A stretch of DNA of 64,000 nt from assembly GCF_003315595.1 (NCBI RefSeq), contig NZ_QNQU01000020.1, forward strand, positions 51,665 through 115,664. The letters run 5' to 3'. The stretch comes from Pedobacter miscanthi (lineage in GTDB: Bacteria; Bacteroidota; Bacteroidia; Sphingobacteriales; Sphingobacteriaceae). The notes under the pieces are model-generated. The model made no database searches. It saw only the letters and a list, made by a program, of their open reading frames with translations, and was not told the DNA's origin. Position numbers and translations under genes: made by a program. Shown here one piece after another: positions 10,135-18,432 of the stretch (the first letter of the stretch is position 1; every line of letters begins with the position of its first letter).

Positions 10135-10986
10135 CTAAGCTGAAACTTGCTGCTTCCTGTAATCAGATGGATTCTGTTTTGCAGTATTTTTAAAAAATCG
10201 GCTAAAATGTGCTGCATCGGTAAAGCCAAGATCATAGGCAATTTCTTTCACCGATAAATTAGTATAACAGAAAAGCCTTTTGGCTTCCATAATAATCCTT
10301 TCTTGTATCAGCATGGATGGTGTACAATAATTAAATCCGGTAAAAATGCGCGTTAAAGTTTTAGGCGATTTATTCAGCAGATCTGCATAATAATTTACCT
10401 GATGCTGCCTCTTATATTCTTTATCTACCAGTAGGTTAAACTTCCTGATAATGTCGAATTTTTCTTCCTCGTAAACTTTTCCGCTGAGGTATTGCTCTTT
10501 CGCAAGTCTGGTAACCAGGATAATCAAACGTTTAAGCAGCATTTGCAGCATATCGGTCTGTATCGTATCAACTGTATTAAATTCTTCGAGGAATAATTGT
10601 TGCAAACCACGCAGTTTTTCGCGATAATCATCGTTAAGGCTTAAAAACAGGTTACCTGTAAAGCCTGAGAACAATAAGCCCAGACAACTGATTTCAAAAT
10701 AATTATCAACCAAACAGTAAAAATCTCTCGAATACTGCCATGCCGTAATAATTTCGGGCTTTTCGAACTTAAAGACCTGTCCCGAGACCAATGGAACAAT
10801 ATGAAATGCAGGAAATTCGTACACCACACCATTAATCGTTACGTTCTGACTTTCCTCGCCATTAAGTACAATGGTTAACATTTGTTCATTGCCCAAATCT
10901 ACCTTATCAAAATGAACCGAAGCGGGTTCGCGATGCGTGAATATAAGTTTGCCCTTTGTTTTTGGAGCGATATGGGTAAGATGCAT
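10135..10986 (-). CDS. AraC family transcriptional regulator
   Basis: DNA-binding regulator, 283 residues. The N-terminal half (about 1-180) is an uncharacterised, possibly cupin-like sensing domain. The C-terminal 95 residues contain the two AraC helix-turn-helix motifs: YYADLLNKSPKTLTRIF and LSVKEIAYDLGFTDAAHFSR, then FFKNTAKQNPSDYR. It is divergent from the exported hydrolase gene that starts at 11179, and the 192-bp gap holds its promoter, so that hydrolase and the DoxX-like gene behind it are its likely targets. Neighbouring-gene regulation is inferred from position only. Confidence 0.92.
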   Translation of the reverse strand: MHLTHIAPKTKGKLIFTHREPASVHFDKVDLGNEQMLTIVLNGEESQNVTINGVVYEFPAFHIVPLVSGQVFKFEKPEIITAWQYSRDFYCLVDNYFEISCLGLLFSGFTGNLFLSLNDDYREKLRGLQQLFLEEFNTVDTIQTDMLQMLLKRLIILVTRLAKEQYLSGKVYEEEKFDIIRKFNLLVDKEYKRQHQVNYYADLLNKSPKTLTRIFTGFNYCTPSMLIQERIIMEAKRLFCYTNLSVKEIAYDLGFTDAAHFSRFFKNTAKQNPSDYRKQQVSA

Positions 10987-11022
10987 AAATGTATTCCCTA
11001 TTAAAACGTTGATTTTTAGTTA

Positions 11023-11030
11023 CAAATCTA
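11023..11030 (-). promoter_or_regulatory. -7 promoter element of the AraC gene
   Basis: Minus strand reads TAGATTTG, an exact match to the Bacteroidota sigma-factor -7 consensus TAnnTTTG, 36 bp upstream of the ATG at 10986. Confidence 0.6.
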
Positions 11031-11178
11031 CAGCTTTATCGTACACTCCAATAGTCATCCCATTATCAAAATCAGGAAATGGGAAAATTAGTCAAGCGTT
11101 TGGGAAAAATGTCCATTTCTTTTAGGACTCAGGCGAAGCACCTTTGTAGTAAGAAATAAGAACATAAAATTATCACAA

Positions 11179-11940
11179 ATGAAAACAATTAAATTTTTAA
11201 TCCTATCGGTAATGGTACTATTGGGTACTGTTAATGTACATGCTCAAAAAGAAGCAGCAACAAAACCAACTATTATTTTTGTACATGGTATCTGGGCCGA
11301 CGGCTCATCATGGAACAGCCAGATTTTAGCTTTACAGGCAAAAGGTTATCCCGTAATTTCGGTACAAAACCCGATTACTTCTTTAGCAGATGATGTTGCA
11401 GCAACTAAAAGGGCCATCGATCAGGCAAAAGGAGATGTAATACTTGTAGGCCACTCGTGGGGAGGCTTCGTAATTACACAGGCAGGCAACAATCCTAAAG
11501 TAACCGGATTGGTTTATGTGGCAGCCCTGGTACCAGATGCAGGCGAAACCTTACCAACACTATCAGCAAAGGGTCCGGCCGTAACACTGAGCAATTATTT
11601 CGAGCCGGTTGATGGTTTTATATACCTGTCTAAAGAAGGCGTGAAAAAAGTATTTGCACAGGATTTGCCGGCAAAAGAACAAGATCTTATCCATGCTACC
11701 CAAACCCCGGCGGCACAACAGGTATTCGGCGATAAAAGTGGCGAACCTGCATGGAAAACAAAACCAAGCTGGTATATCCTGGCAAAAAGCGACAAAGCCA
11801 TTAACCCCGAACTGGAACGTTTTATGGCCAAAAGGGCAAATGCCAAAACCACCGAAATAGAGGCCAGCCATGTGGTAATGGTATCACATCCAAAAGAGGT
11901 ACTTGCCATTATCGAAGAAGCTGCAAATGCTAAAAAATAA
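11179..11940 (+). CDS. Exported alpha/beta hydrolase
   Basis: Predicted periplasmic or secreted serine hydrolase, 253 residues. Signal peptide MKTIKFLILSVMVLLGTVNVHA. Alpha/beta-hydrolase fold motifs: oxyanion region IIFVHGIWADGSSW (about 32-45), nucleophile elbow GHSWGG with Ser93, and the catalytic His probably in EASHVVMVSHP near the C-terminus. The length and the WADGSSW motif fit the compact esterase-like hydrolases of the Abhydrolase_6 type. Substrate unknown. The next gene starts four bases after the stop, so the two are co-transcribed; the divergent AraC gene is the likely regulator. Confidence 0.9.
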   Translation: MKTIKFLILSVMVLLGTVNVHAQKEAATKPTIIFVHGIWADGSSWNSQILALQAKGYPVISVQNPITSLADDVAATKRAIDQAKGDVILVGHSWGGFVITQAGNNPKVTGLVYVAALVPDAGETLPTLSAKGPAVTLSNYFEPVDGFIYLSKEGVKKVFAQDLPAKEQDLIHATQTPAAQQVFGDKSGEPAWKTKPSWYILAKSDKAINPELERFMAKRANAKTTEIEASHVVMVSHPKEVLAIIEEAANAKK

Positions 11941-11944
11941 GGTA

Positions 11945-12313
11945 ATGACCATTAAATTTATAATTGGTTGGGTATTAATCATCATTGTTTCTACAATCCT
12001 GATTTATAATGCCTACTTAAAACTTAGTGCTAATGCCGGAGCAATAACACTATTTACCAGTTTAGGCATGGAGCCTTATGGGCGCATTTTGCTTGGCTTT
12101 TTAGAACTAAGCGCGGCATTACTACTCTTGTACCCTGCAACTTTAAAATACGGGGCTACGCTTGGGGCTGTATTAATGGCAGGTGTAATCCTGATCCATA
12201 TTTTTAAACTGGGAATTGCCTTAAACGGAGATTATAAATTCTTCATCATGGGCGTAACTGCTTTTTTATGCGCTACCCTCCTATTGTGGTTAAGTACACA
12301 GAAAACAGTGTAA
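11945..12313 (+). CDS. DoxX-like four-helix membrane protein
   Basis: Integral membrane protein of 122 residues with four hydrophobic segments (about 5-25, 45-65, 72-92, 97-117) and the DoxX-like pattern of a first helix followed by LGMEPYGRILLGFLELSAALLL. Start at 11945 was chosen because it begins four bases after the hydrolase stop and directly starts the first helix. The longer frame beginning at 11903 overlaps the hydrolase with a charged, non-membrane leader. Biochemical role unknown; DoxX-like proteins are often linked to small redox or lipid-modifying enzymes, but nothing here fixes that. Confidence 0.8.
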   Translation: MTIKFIIGWVLIIIVSTILIYNAYLKLSANAGAITLFTSLGMEPYGRILLGFLELSAALLLLYPATLKYGATLGAVLMAGVILIHIFKLGIALNGDYKFFIMGVTAFLCATLLLWLSTQKTV

Positions 12314-12324
12314 ACTAATTAAGA

Positions 12325-12359
12325 AAAGCGATCATTTAGCTAATGGTCGCTTTCCTTTT
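12325..12359 (+). terminator. Rho-independent terminator of hydrolase/DoxX pair
   Basis: Stem AAAGCGATCATT / AATGGTCGCTTT (12 bp with one G-U pair), 5-nt loop, followed by CCTTTT. Lies 11 bases after the stop codon. Confidence 0.85.
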
Positions 12360-12662
12360 GATGATGTGAAATGGATGATGCGTAAAGTCCGAAAATCGGA
12401 TGACCGAGGTCCGAAGTTTAGTCCCCAGTCTACAGTCCCTAGTTCAAAGTATAATTTACAATAAAACCTTTCTCAATGTTCCTCCGTGTAAAACTCTGCG
12501 CCCTCTGTGGTTAAAATAGTCCGAAAGTCGGAAGACCGGGGTCCGAAGACAGGTAGTCTAAATCAACAAGCAAAAACCTCCTTAATTATCTTAACTCCTT
12601 AATTGTAGAATAGTCGGAAGTCCGAAGTTTTGTGTCTTCGTGCCTTCGTGGTAAAAAATTAG
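12360..12662. repeat. Composite intergenic repeat region
   Basis: No gene. Contains modules that recur elsewhere: a GATGTGAAATGGATGATG phrase (12363-12380), two full copies and one short copy of the GTCCGAAAGTCGG repeat (12386-12416, 12518-12548, 12612-12627), an ACTCTGCGCCCTCTGTGG phrase (12492-12512), and CTTAATTATCTTAACTCC (about 12580-12600). Similar modules are at 16260-16560 and inside the 123-bp array at 18.4-19.5 kb. Confidence 0.7.
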
Positions 12663-14414
12663 TTAAAACACCTCCTCCTTAGCAGACAAACCAAGATTGA
12701 TATAACTCCCAGTAGACCACTTAATTTCGAGTGGAGCACCGGCATCTTTTACGGTTTCTTTACTCACATCCTTACCCGTTCCGTAATTGATCTGCGAAAA
12801 GGGGTTTTTATTAATATTGAGCACCACAAGCAACCTGCTTCCTTTTTGAAGCTGTTTGCTAAACATCCTCGATCGGTAAAAAGGAATAGTCTCTAGTTTT
12901 CCGGGCATCAGTAATTTCCTTTTGCCCATATCATTTGCATAACTGGCCCTTCCCAAAAAATAAGAAAGTTGAAAATATTCGCCCTCAGGTGTAATTTCGT
13001 ATAACGAGAGACCTACATCCATATCCTTTTTGTTGATAATTGCTTTAAGTTCTCCCTGCAGGGTTCCCGATACCGAAACGGCCTGTTTAAATGGTTTGGT
13101 AATAAAGAAAAGTCCGTTGGTGGTATCCAGTTCTTTTTTAATAATCGGATTAGGGTAATAATCGTTATAAATTGAGGTTCTATCGGCAAGATTAACCTGC
13201 TGGTGTATAAAAGTTTCCTTAGCAGGCCTTTGATCAGACAATACCATTTTTCCTCCTTCAATGCGATCCAGATAAAAACGGATCTGGTTGTTTTCCATTT
13301 TTTGCAGATTAGGTGCATGTTTCCACTTATTTGCGCCCATTACCTCAAAATTGATCTTATCTTTTAATAAAACTGGTTTCTTTCCGCCTTTTAAAACATA
13401 ATCAAGCCATTGGAAGGTGATTTCGCGGGTATTGATCAAAGCATCGGGATCTACCTGATATCCCCTCAATTTTGGTATGCCACCAACCTGCGATCCAGAA
13501 TGATCATAAGGACCTATAATTAAATAATGTTGTGCCGATGGGTTATATTTATAATGCTCCCTAAAGTATTCGAGTGCCGAAACCTGTCCATCATCGTAAT
13601 AACCTGTAATACTTAATACCGGAATATTAATTTGTTTATAATCTTGCTGGTAAGGTACCATCGACTGCCAGTATGTATCATAATCGGGATGGGAAAGCCA
13701 TTTCTGCAACCATGGATTTGGCGTACCGTCAACACTATCGATTTTGTTATAAGCCGCACCGCTTTCCCACCAATTGTTGCGCATGTTGCGCCAACGTGCA
13801 TTGTCATTATTCAATGCATCGTCGGTATATTTGTTATTGGTAATATAAAATGCCCATTGATAGTTGGCTGCTAAAAAAACATTATTTTCCATAGGCAATC
13901 CAAGCCCTGGAATTGCGGCCACATAGGGCACAATTGTTTTAAGGGCCGGATGAAGGTGTTTGGCTGCTGCCCATTGCGCAAAACCAGAATAACTCCCGCC
14001 ATACATACCAACCCTGCCATCACTCCACGGTTGGTTAATAATCCAATCGATAACCTCATTTACATCCTGTGCTTCGTGCTCATAAGGTTCAATTGGATCG
14101 GGACTGAGGCGTTTACCTCTTGCATCAGCAACAATGCCAACATAACCATGATCTGCGGCATATTTTGCTTCCTTCAGGCTCCTATCGGTATTGGAATAAA
14201 TAAAATAAAAAAGGGCGGCCGGCAGCTTTTGCGTACCTTTTTTTCTTACCACAACTGCCGACAGCGTAATGCCATATTTGGTTTTAATCATCACACTATC
14301 GTTAATAATATATTGAGCAGTATCAGGCAAGGTTGATTTCTGCTGTGCAAAAATTGTAGTGCCCATCATGAGGCATAGCATAGCCAGACCTAGTTTTACT
14401 AAGTTTTTTTTCAT
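12663..14414 (-). CDS. Exported CocE/NonD family hydrolase
   Basis: Secreted serine hydrolase of the X-Pro dipeptidyl-peptidase/CocE fold, 583 residues. Signal peptide MKKNLVKLGLAMLCLMMG ending near FAQQ. Catalytic domain: VADARGKRLSPD, the nucleophile elbow GMYGGSYSGF (Ser in GSYSG, about 140), acid region SITGYYDDGQ and the His region IGPYDHSG. A C-terminal jelly-roll domain (about 340-583), typical of the family, carries GLFFITKPFKQAVSVSGTL. ATG at 14414 was chosen; a TTG two codons upstream is possible. The gene follows the LytTR response regulator by 19 bp, so kinase, regulator and hydrolase look like one operon. The family includes acylases, esterases and dipeptidases; substrate unknown. 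Confidence 0.9.
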   Translation of the reverse strand: MKKNLVKLGLAMLCLMMGTTIFAQQKSTLPDTAQYIINDSVMIKTKYGITLSAVVVRKKGTQKLPAALFYFIYSNTDRSLKEAKYAADHGYVGIVADARGKRLSPDPIEPYEHEAQDVNEVIDWIINQPWSDGRVGMYGGSYSGFAQWAAAKHLHPALKTIVPYVAAIPGLGLPMENNVFLAANYQWAFYITNNKYTDDALNNDNARWRNMRNNWWESGAAYNKIDSVDGTPNPWLQKWLSHPDYDTYWQSMVPYQQDYKQINIPVLSITGYYDDGQVSALEYFREHYKYNPSAQHYLIIGPYDHSGSQVGGIPKLRGYQVDPDALINTREITFQWLDYVLKGGKKPVLLKDKINFEVMGANKWKHAPNLQKMENNQIRFYLDRIEGGKMVLSDQRPAKETFIHQQVNLADRTSIYNDYYPNPIIKKELDTTNGLFFITKPFKQAVSVSGTLQGELKAIINKKDMDVGLSLYEITPEGEYFQLSYFLGRASYANDMGKRKLLMPGKLETIPFYRSRMFSKQLQKGSRLLVVLNINKNPFSQINYGTGKDVSKETVKDAGAPLEIKWSTGSYINLGLSAKEEVF

Positions 14415-14433
14415 AATCAAAAGTTTTATAATG

Positions 14434-15126
14434 TTATGTTTTTATGAGGTTCCTTAATTTTATGGCCCGCCGTTCTGATAGCCTGATTAATTCTCCTGTT
14501 TTAAGCATTACCAATGTACCTTCATCATCTTTTTTCACCAGGTTAACATAATCGAGGTTAAATAAAACATTTCTGTTTGCCCTGAAAAAGCGACTGCAAT
14601 CAGGGTTTTCTTCCAGTTTGTTCAATGAGCTTTTAAGCAAAACCTGCTCCTGTCCGAAAAACAGCCTTGCATAATTGTCAACCGATTCGATCAGGTATAC
14701 ATCGTTCCACTTAATAAAGTAATGTTTGCCACGGTCCTTTACAAATATGGAGGCTTGATTGTCGCCATTTATTTTTTCAACTGCTTTATCTATTGCATTT
14801 TTAAAGCGTTCTTCACGCACGGGTTTCATCAGGTAATCCATGGCACTCACTTCAAAAGCCTGTACGGCAAAATGATCGAAAGCCGTTACAAAAATTATTT
14901 CCGGGAGATGATCCAAACTTTCCAACAGATCAAAGCCCGAGCGGCCAGGCATCTGGATATCCAAAAAAATAAGATCAGGCTTTAACATCTCGATAAGCTG
15001 TTCGGCCTCATCTGCATCGTCAGCTTCGGCCAGTACCATAATGTGTGGGTAGTTTTTCAGCATCCTCATCAATTCCTGCCGTGCCCCACGTTCATCATCT
15101 ATAATCAATGTCCGTATCGTTTTCAT
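14434..15126 (-). CDS. LytTR family response regulator
   Basis: Cytoplasmic response regulator, 230 residues. N-terminal receiver domain with acidic pair Asp10/Asp11, phospho-acceptor Asp56 in DLIFLDIQMPG, the conserved Thr/Ser region IIFVTAFDHF and Lys in YLMKPV. C-terminal LytTR DNA-binding domain (about 130-228) with NDVYLIESVDNYARLFF, LNKLEENPDCSRFFRANRNVLFN. The ATG at 15126 overlaps the kinase stop codon as ATGA, which fixes the start and implies translational coupling; an upstream frame extension of nine codons lies inside the kinase gene and was rejected. Confidence 0.94.
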   Translation of the reverse strand: MKTIRTLIIDDERGARQELMRMLKNYPHIMVLAEADDADEAEQLIEMLKPDLIFLDIQMPGRSGFDLLESLDHLPEIIFVTAFDHFAVQAFEVSAMDYLMKPVREERFKNAIDKAVEKINGDNQASIFVKDRGKHYFIKWNDVYLIESVDNYARLFFGQEQVLLKSSLNKLEENPDCSRFFRANRNVLFNLDYVNLVKKDDEGTLVMLKTGELIRLSERRAIKLRNLIKT

Positions 15127-16205
15127 CTGATTGGGATTTTGATTTCTGCACAAACTTTTTCTTCTACCTCATACAAACTAAAAACAGACCGCTGCTGATA
15201 ACTCAAATTTAACCTTTCCTGAAGATTCCGAATGCCTATACCTTTAATAGTTTCACCATGCACCAACCTGCCCGGATTTAATACCCGGATACAGAGAAAT
15301 CCATCTTCTTCAACAATAATCACATCAATCCTGCCACCCTGTTTTTCTAATGCAACACCGTGTTTAACCGCATTTTCTACCAATGTTTGGATGCATAACC
15401 GCGGCACCATCATTCCGGATAAAGACACATCGATATCTAGCTCGTATTGTAAACGTTCCTCCATCCTCAAACCTTCGAGTTCAAGGTAATCCCTCACCAT
15501 TTCTATTTCTTCCTTTAACCTGATCAACATATCGCGGCCCCTGTAAAGTCCGCTTCTTAAAAGCTCACTTAATAAATCAATCCCCCGCCCTGCACGATCA
15601 GGATGCGTATAAGCAAGAGATTTTATCGTATTAAGTGCATTGAATAAAAAATGTGGATTGAGCTGTGCCGAAAGGTTATCCAATTGTGCCTGTTTAAAAC
15701 TCACTTCTAATTGTGCATTTTGAACCGATAAGCGAATTTCCCTTTTGGCATAATGGTAAAGATGATAAGCCAAAAGCCATATCGCCATTAAGCGGATCCC
15801 TGCCATTAAAATACCCGTTCCGTTGAAATCAACAAAATCAGCCAAGGTTTGCGATCTATAGCCTGAAAACAACGGTTGCACCAAATAAAGTTTTGAGATG
15901 GTAATTACCGCATAAAAAATACCCATCGCCGGAATGGCAATCAACATCCGCCAGATCAATTTTTCAAGGCTGAGATCCTGCCAACGGTTTCTTTTCGCGA
16001 AATTACGGTATAAGTGGGTAATCAAAATATACATGGCTACATCCAGCACAAACTGTATAATGGCTAAATCCAATCTAAACCCTTCGTTATTCCAGCCCTG
16101 AAAAGCCCAGTACAGGGCCGCAACCGACCAGCCAATGAGCTGGCATTTCCAATAAAGCGATATGTAGTTTTTCTTTCCCAAAATTATCTGCTTAAAACAA
16201 AGCAA
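15123..16205 (-). CDS. LytS-type sensor histidine kinase
   Basis: Membrane sensor kinase, 360 residues. Four hydrophobic segments in the first 150 residues (about 22-37, 45-65, 84-104, 130-150). A His_kinase domain (PF06580 type) follows, with QLDNLSAQLNPHFLFNALN, phospho-accepting His185, and an HATPase_c domain with LVENAVKHGV and GIGIRNLQERL. This kinase class pairs with LytTR regulators, and the partner gene overlaps by four bases. Signal not known; there is no extracellular sensory domain. Confidence 0.93.
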   Translation of the reverse strand: MLCFKQIILGKKNYISLYWKCQLIGWSVAALYWAFQGWNNEGFRLDLAIIQFVLDVAMYILITHLYRNFAKRNRWQDLSLEKLIWRMLIAIPAMGIFYAVITISKLYLVQPLFSGYRSQTLADFVDFNGTGILMAGIRLMAIWLLAYHLYHYAKREIRLSVQNAQLEVSFKQAQLDNLSAQLNPHFLFNALNTIKSLAYTHPDRAGRGIDLLSELLRSGLYRGRDMLIRLKEEIEMVRDYLELEGLRMEERLQYELDIDVSLSGMMVPRLCIQTLVENAVKHGVALEKQGGRIDVIIVEEDGFLCIRVLNPGRLVHGETIKGIGIRNLQERLNLSYQQRSVFSLYEVEEKVCAEIKIPIR

Positions 16206-16564
16206 CGAAAAGTAATTTTAAGATAAAAGATAAAATACAGGAGTGCAGGTTTTTAGGGGATGAGCGTTTTTTTTAATGGAAAATGTGAGATGGGTGATGG
16301 GGGAGTCTGAAAAGTCGGAAGACAAATGTCAGAAGTATTGCTTACAATAAAAACTCATCCCGGTAAATGATGGATGTTGGAAAATGTGAAATGGACGATG
16401 GAATAGTTGGAAGACCGAGGTCCGAAGATATACAGTAAAAAGCAAACCTCTCTTAACTACCTTAATTTCTTAATGGTCATGAAACTGGGAATTTGGAAGT
16501 TTTACTCCATACATTACATTCTTTGCGCTAAAATCTCAGCGCTCTCTGCGGTTAAACACCGCAA
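16206..16564. repeat. Composite intergenic repeat region
   Basis: No gene. Holds two copies of the GTCCGAAAGTCGG-type repeat (16304-16335, 16405-16427), two GGAAAATGTGAAATGG-type phrases (about 16278-16300 and 16378-16402), CTTAACTACCTTAATTTC (16455-16472) and a CTCAGCGCTCTCTGCGG phrase (about 16532-16555). The same modules, in a similar order, are at 12360-12662. Confidence 0.7.
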
Positions 16565-17455
16565 CTAATTCAACAACTGCTTCTTAAACACATTCGGGCT
16601 AATTCCCACTTCTTTTTTAAACAAACGCGAAAAGTACGACAGGTTTTCAAATCCCAGCGCATAAGCAATTTCCGAAACCGATCTGTCTTCGCCTATCAAA
16701 CGGTTTTTCGCTTCCGATATTAAATAGATATGGATATGTTCCAAAGCCGTTTTTCCACTCTCCTGTTTCAATACATCAGATAAATAACCTGCCGAAATAT
16801 TCAGTCGTTCGGCCATATACTGTACAGAAGGCAAACCTTTACTCATCAACAATCCATTATTAATGTAGCGGTTAATCTCCTCGTTAAATTTGGTTACCGT
16901 TTTGCCCGAAACTTCGGTACGGTTAAGGAACTGCCGTTTGTAAAACCGCTGACTATATTTCAACATGGTATCCACATTGGCCAAAATCAGTTCGCGGCTA
17001 TATTCATCCTGGTTATTGTTGTACTCAGTTTCTATTTTATGGTACAGCTCCCATACCGTGGTTTCTTCCATCGGCGAGAGGTGTAATGCCTCGTTGGCTT
17101 CGTAATCAAAATAGTGGTATTTTTTAATCACATCGTGCAGGATATGCCCGTTCAGGTAATCTTCGTGGATAAAAATCAAAAAACCATCTTCTTCCAGCTC
17201 GAGGTTTTTCATTTCAATAAGCTGGTGGGGTTTAAAAAACATCATCGAGCCGCTTTCGTGGTCGTATTTAGTCCGCCCGTAAAGAATGTGCCCAGCCCTT
17301 ACCTTTTTAAAGCCGATCATATAAAAATCGCTCGTAAACTCCCTATCCCCGATAGAACATTGGTTGTTACACTGATAAATGCTAAACTGCGGGTGTGCAG
17401 GCGGCGGAAAGCCGTTGGCAGTATGTAGTTCGATTAAACTTTTATAATGTTTCAT
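16565..17455 (-). CDS. AraC family transcriptional regulator
   Basis: 296-residue regulator. An N-terminal ligand-sensing part (about 1-180) precedes the C-terminal AraC DNA-binding domain with VQYMAERLNISAGYLSDVLK and RSVSEIAYALGFENLSYFSR, ending FFKKEVGISPNVFKKQLLN. The start MKHYKSLIEL at 17455 was preferred over a frame extension ten codons longer that is rich in aromatic residues and precedes the family's normal start. It sits 71 bp downstream of the SDR gene on the same strand. Regulators of this type are often next to short-chain dehydrogenases in Bacteroidota, so the SDR is a plausible target. Confidence 0.9.
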   Translation of the reverse strand: MKHYKSLIELHTANGFPPPAHPQFSIYQCNNQCSIGDREFTSDFYMIGFKKVRAGHILYGRTKYDHESGSMMFFKPHQLIEMKNLELEEDGFLIFIHEDYLNGHILHDVIKKYHYFDYEANEALHLSPMEETTVWELYHKIETEYNNNQDEYSRELILANVDTMLKYSQRFYKRQFLNRTEVSGKTVTKFNEEINRYINNGLLMSKGLPSVQYMAERLNISAGYLSDVLKQESGKTALEHIHIYLISEAKNRLIGEDRSVSEIAYALGFENLSYFSRLFKKEVGISPNVFKKQLLN

Positions 17456-17526
17456 TCTTAAAAAAAAGTAATACAAGCTACACAATTACCTGCATAGCTT
17501 GTAGTTTAAAGCTTTAATATGATTGA

Positions 17527-18345
17527 TTAATGACCATGCGCATCGGCCGATACGGTTGCCCATTCCTCAAACTCAGCCAAACGTTCTGCATAAACTTTTT
17601 TAACACCAGGATAGGCAACTTTACCTAAAAGGAAATGTAAAGGAGGATTTTCGCTGTCGATCAAAGCCAATACCGCAGGTGCTGTGGCTTCTGGTTTACC
17701 CCAGGTATCAGGAGTTGCGCCTGCTGCAAAAGCCTGTTTAACCGGTGCATAAACTTCCAAAGCTTCTGTCTGGAAAGCGGAAGCGCCCGACCAGTCGGTT
17801 GAGAAACCATTTGGCTCGATTAAACTTACATTGATACCAAAACCTTTTACTTCGGCAGCCAGGGTTTCGCTTAAACCATTAACGGCATATTTAGAGGCAT
17901 TGTACAAGCCCAGTACCGGCAAGGTTACCAATCCTAAAAAGCTCGATACCTGGATAATATGTCCCGATTTTTGTTCGCGCATTACCGGAACCACCGCCTG
18001 TGTTACCCATAGTAAACCAAAAAAGTTGGTTTCCATTTGTGCACGGGCCTGCTCTTCGGTTGTTTCTTCAATTGCACCAAATAAACCAAAGCCGGCATTG
18101 TTAATCAACACATCAATACGGCCAAAGTGCTGTTTAACTTTAGCTATTGTTGCAAAGGCAGCATCCTTGTTGGTTACATCCAGTTGAAGGGGAAGTACGG
18201 CATCGCCATAAGTTTCAACCAGGTCATTCAAATCATTAATGTTTCTTGCTGTTGCAGCAACTTTATCGCCACGTTCTAAAAGGGCCTTTGCCCAGATTTT
18301 ACCAAAGCCACGTGAAGCACCGGTAATTAAGATTATTTTCGACAT
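17527..18345 (-). CDS. Short-chain dehydrogenase/reductase (SDR)
   Basis: NAD(P)-dependent oxidoreductase, 272 residues, classical SDR. Cofactor motif TGASRGFG (8-15), NNAG at about 82-85, catalytic Ser134 or Ser135 in VSSFLG, Tyr148 and Lys152 in YNASK. The arginine after TGAS and the basic residue in AATARN suggest NADP(H) preference, though this is inference. C-terminal region resembles the oxidoreductases that act on small carbonyl compounds. No pathway partner nearby apart from the AraC regulator downstream. Confidence 0.93.
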   Translation of the reverse strand: MSKIILITGASRGFGKIWAKALLERGDKVAATARNINDLNDLVETYGDAVLPLQLDVTNKDAAFATIAKVKQHFGRIDVLINNAGFGLFGAIEETTEEQARAQMETNFFGLLWVTQAVVPVMREQKSGHIIQVSSFLGLVTLPVLGLYNASKYAVNGLSETLAAEVKGFGINVSLIEPNGFSTDWSGASAFQTEALEVYAPVKQAFAAGATPDTWGKPEATAPAVLALIDSENPPLHFLLGKVAYPGVKKVYAERLAEFEEWATVSADAHGH

Positions 18346-18370
18346 TTTTTCTTTGTTTAAATATTGATAA

Positions 18371-18378
18371 CAAAGGTA
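18371..18378 (-). promoter_or_regulatory. -7 promoter element of the SDR gene
   Basis: Minus strand TACCTTTG, exact match to TAnnTTTG, 25 bp before the SDR start codon. Confidence 0.6.
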
Positions 18379-18432
18379 TTGCAGATGCCGGAGCGCAGTT
18401 TATACAGAACACGGAAGTATTAGCACATTTTA

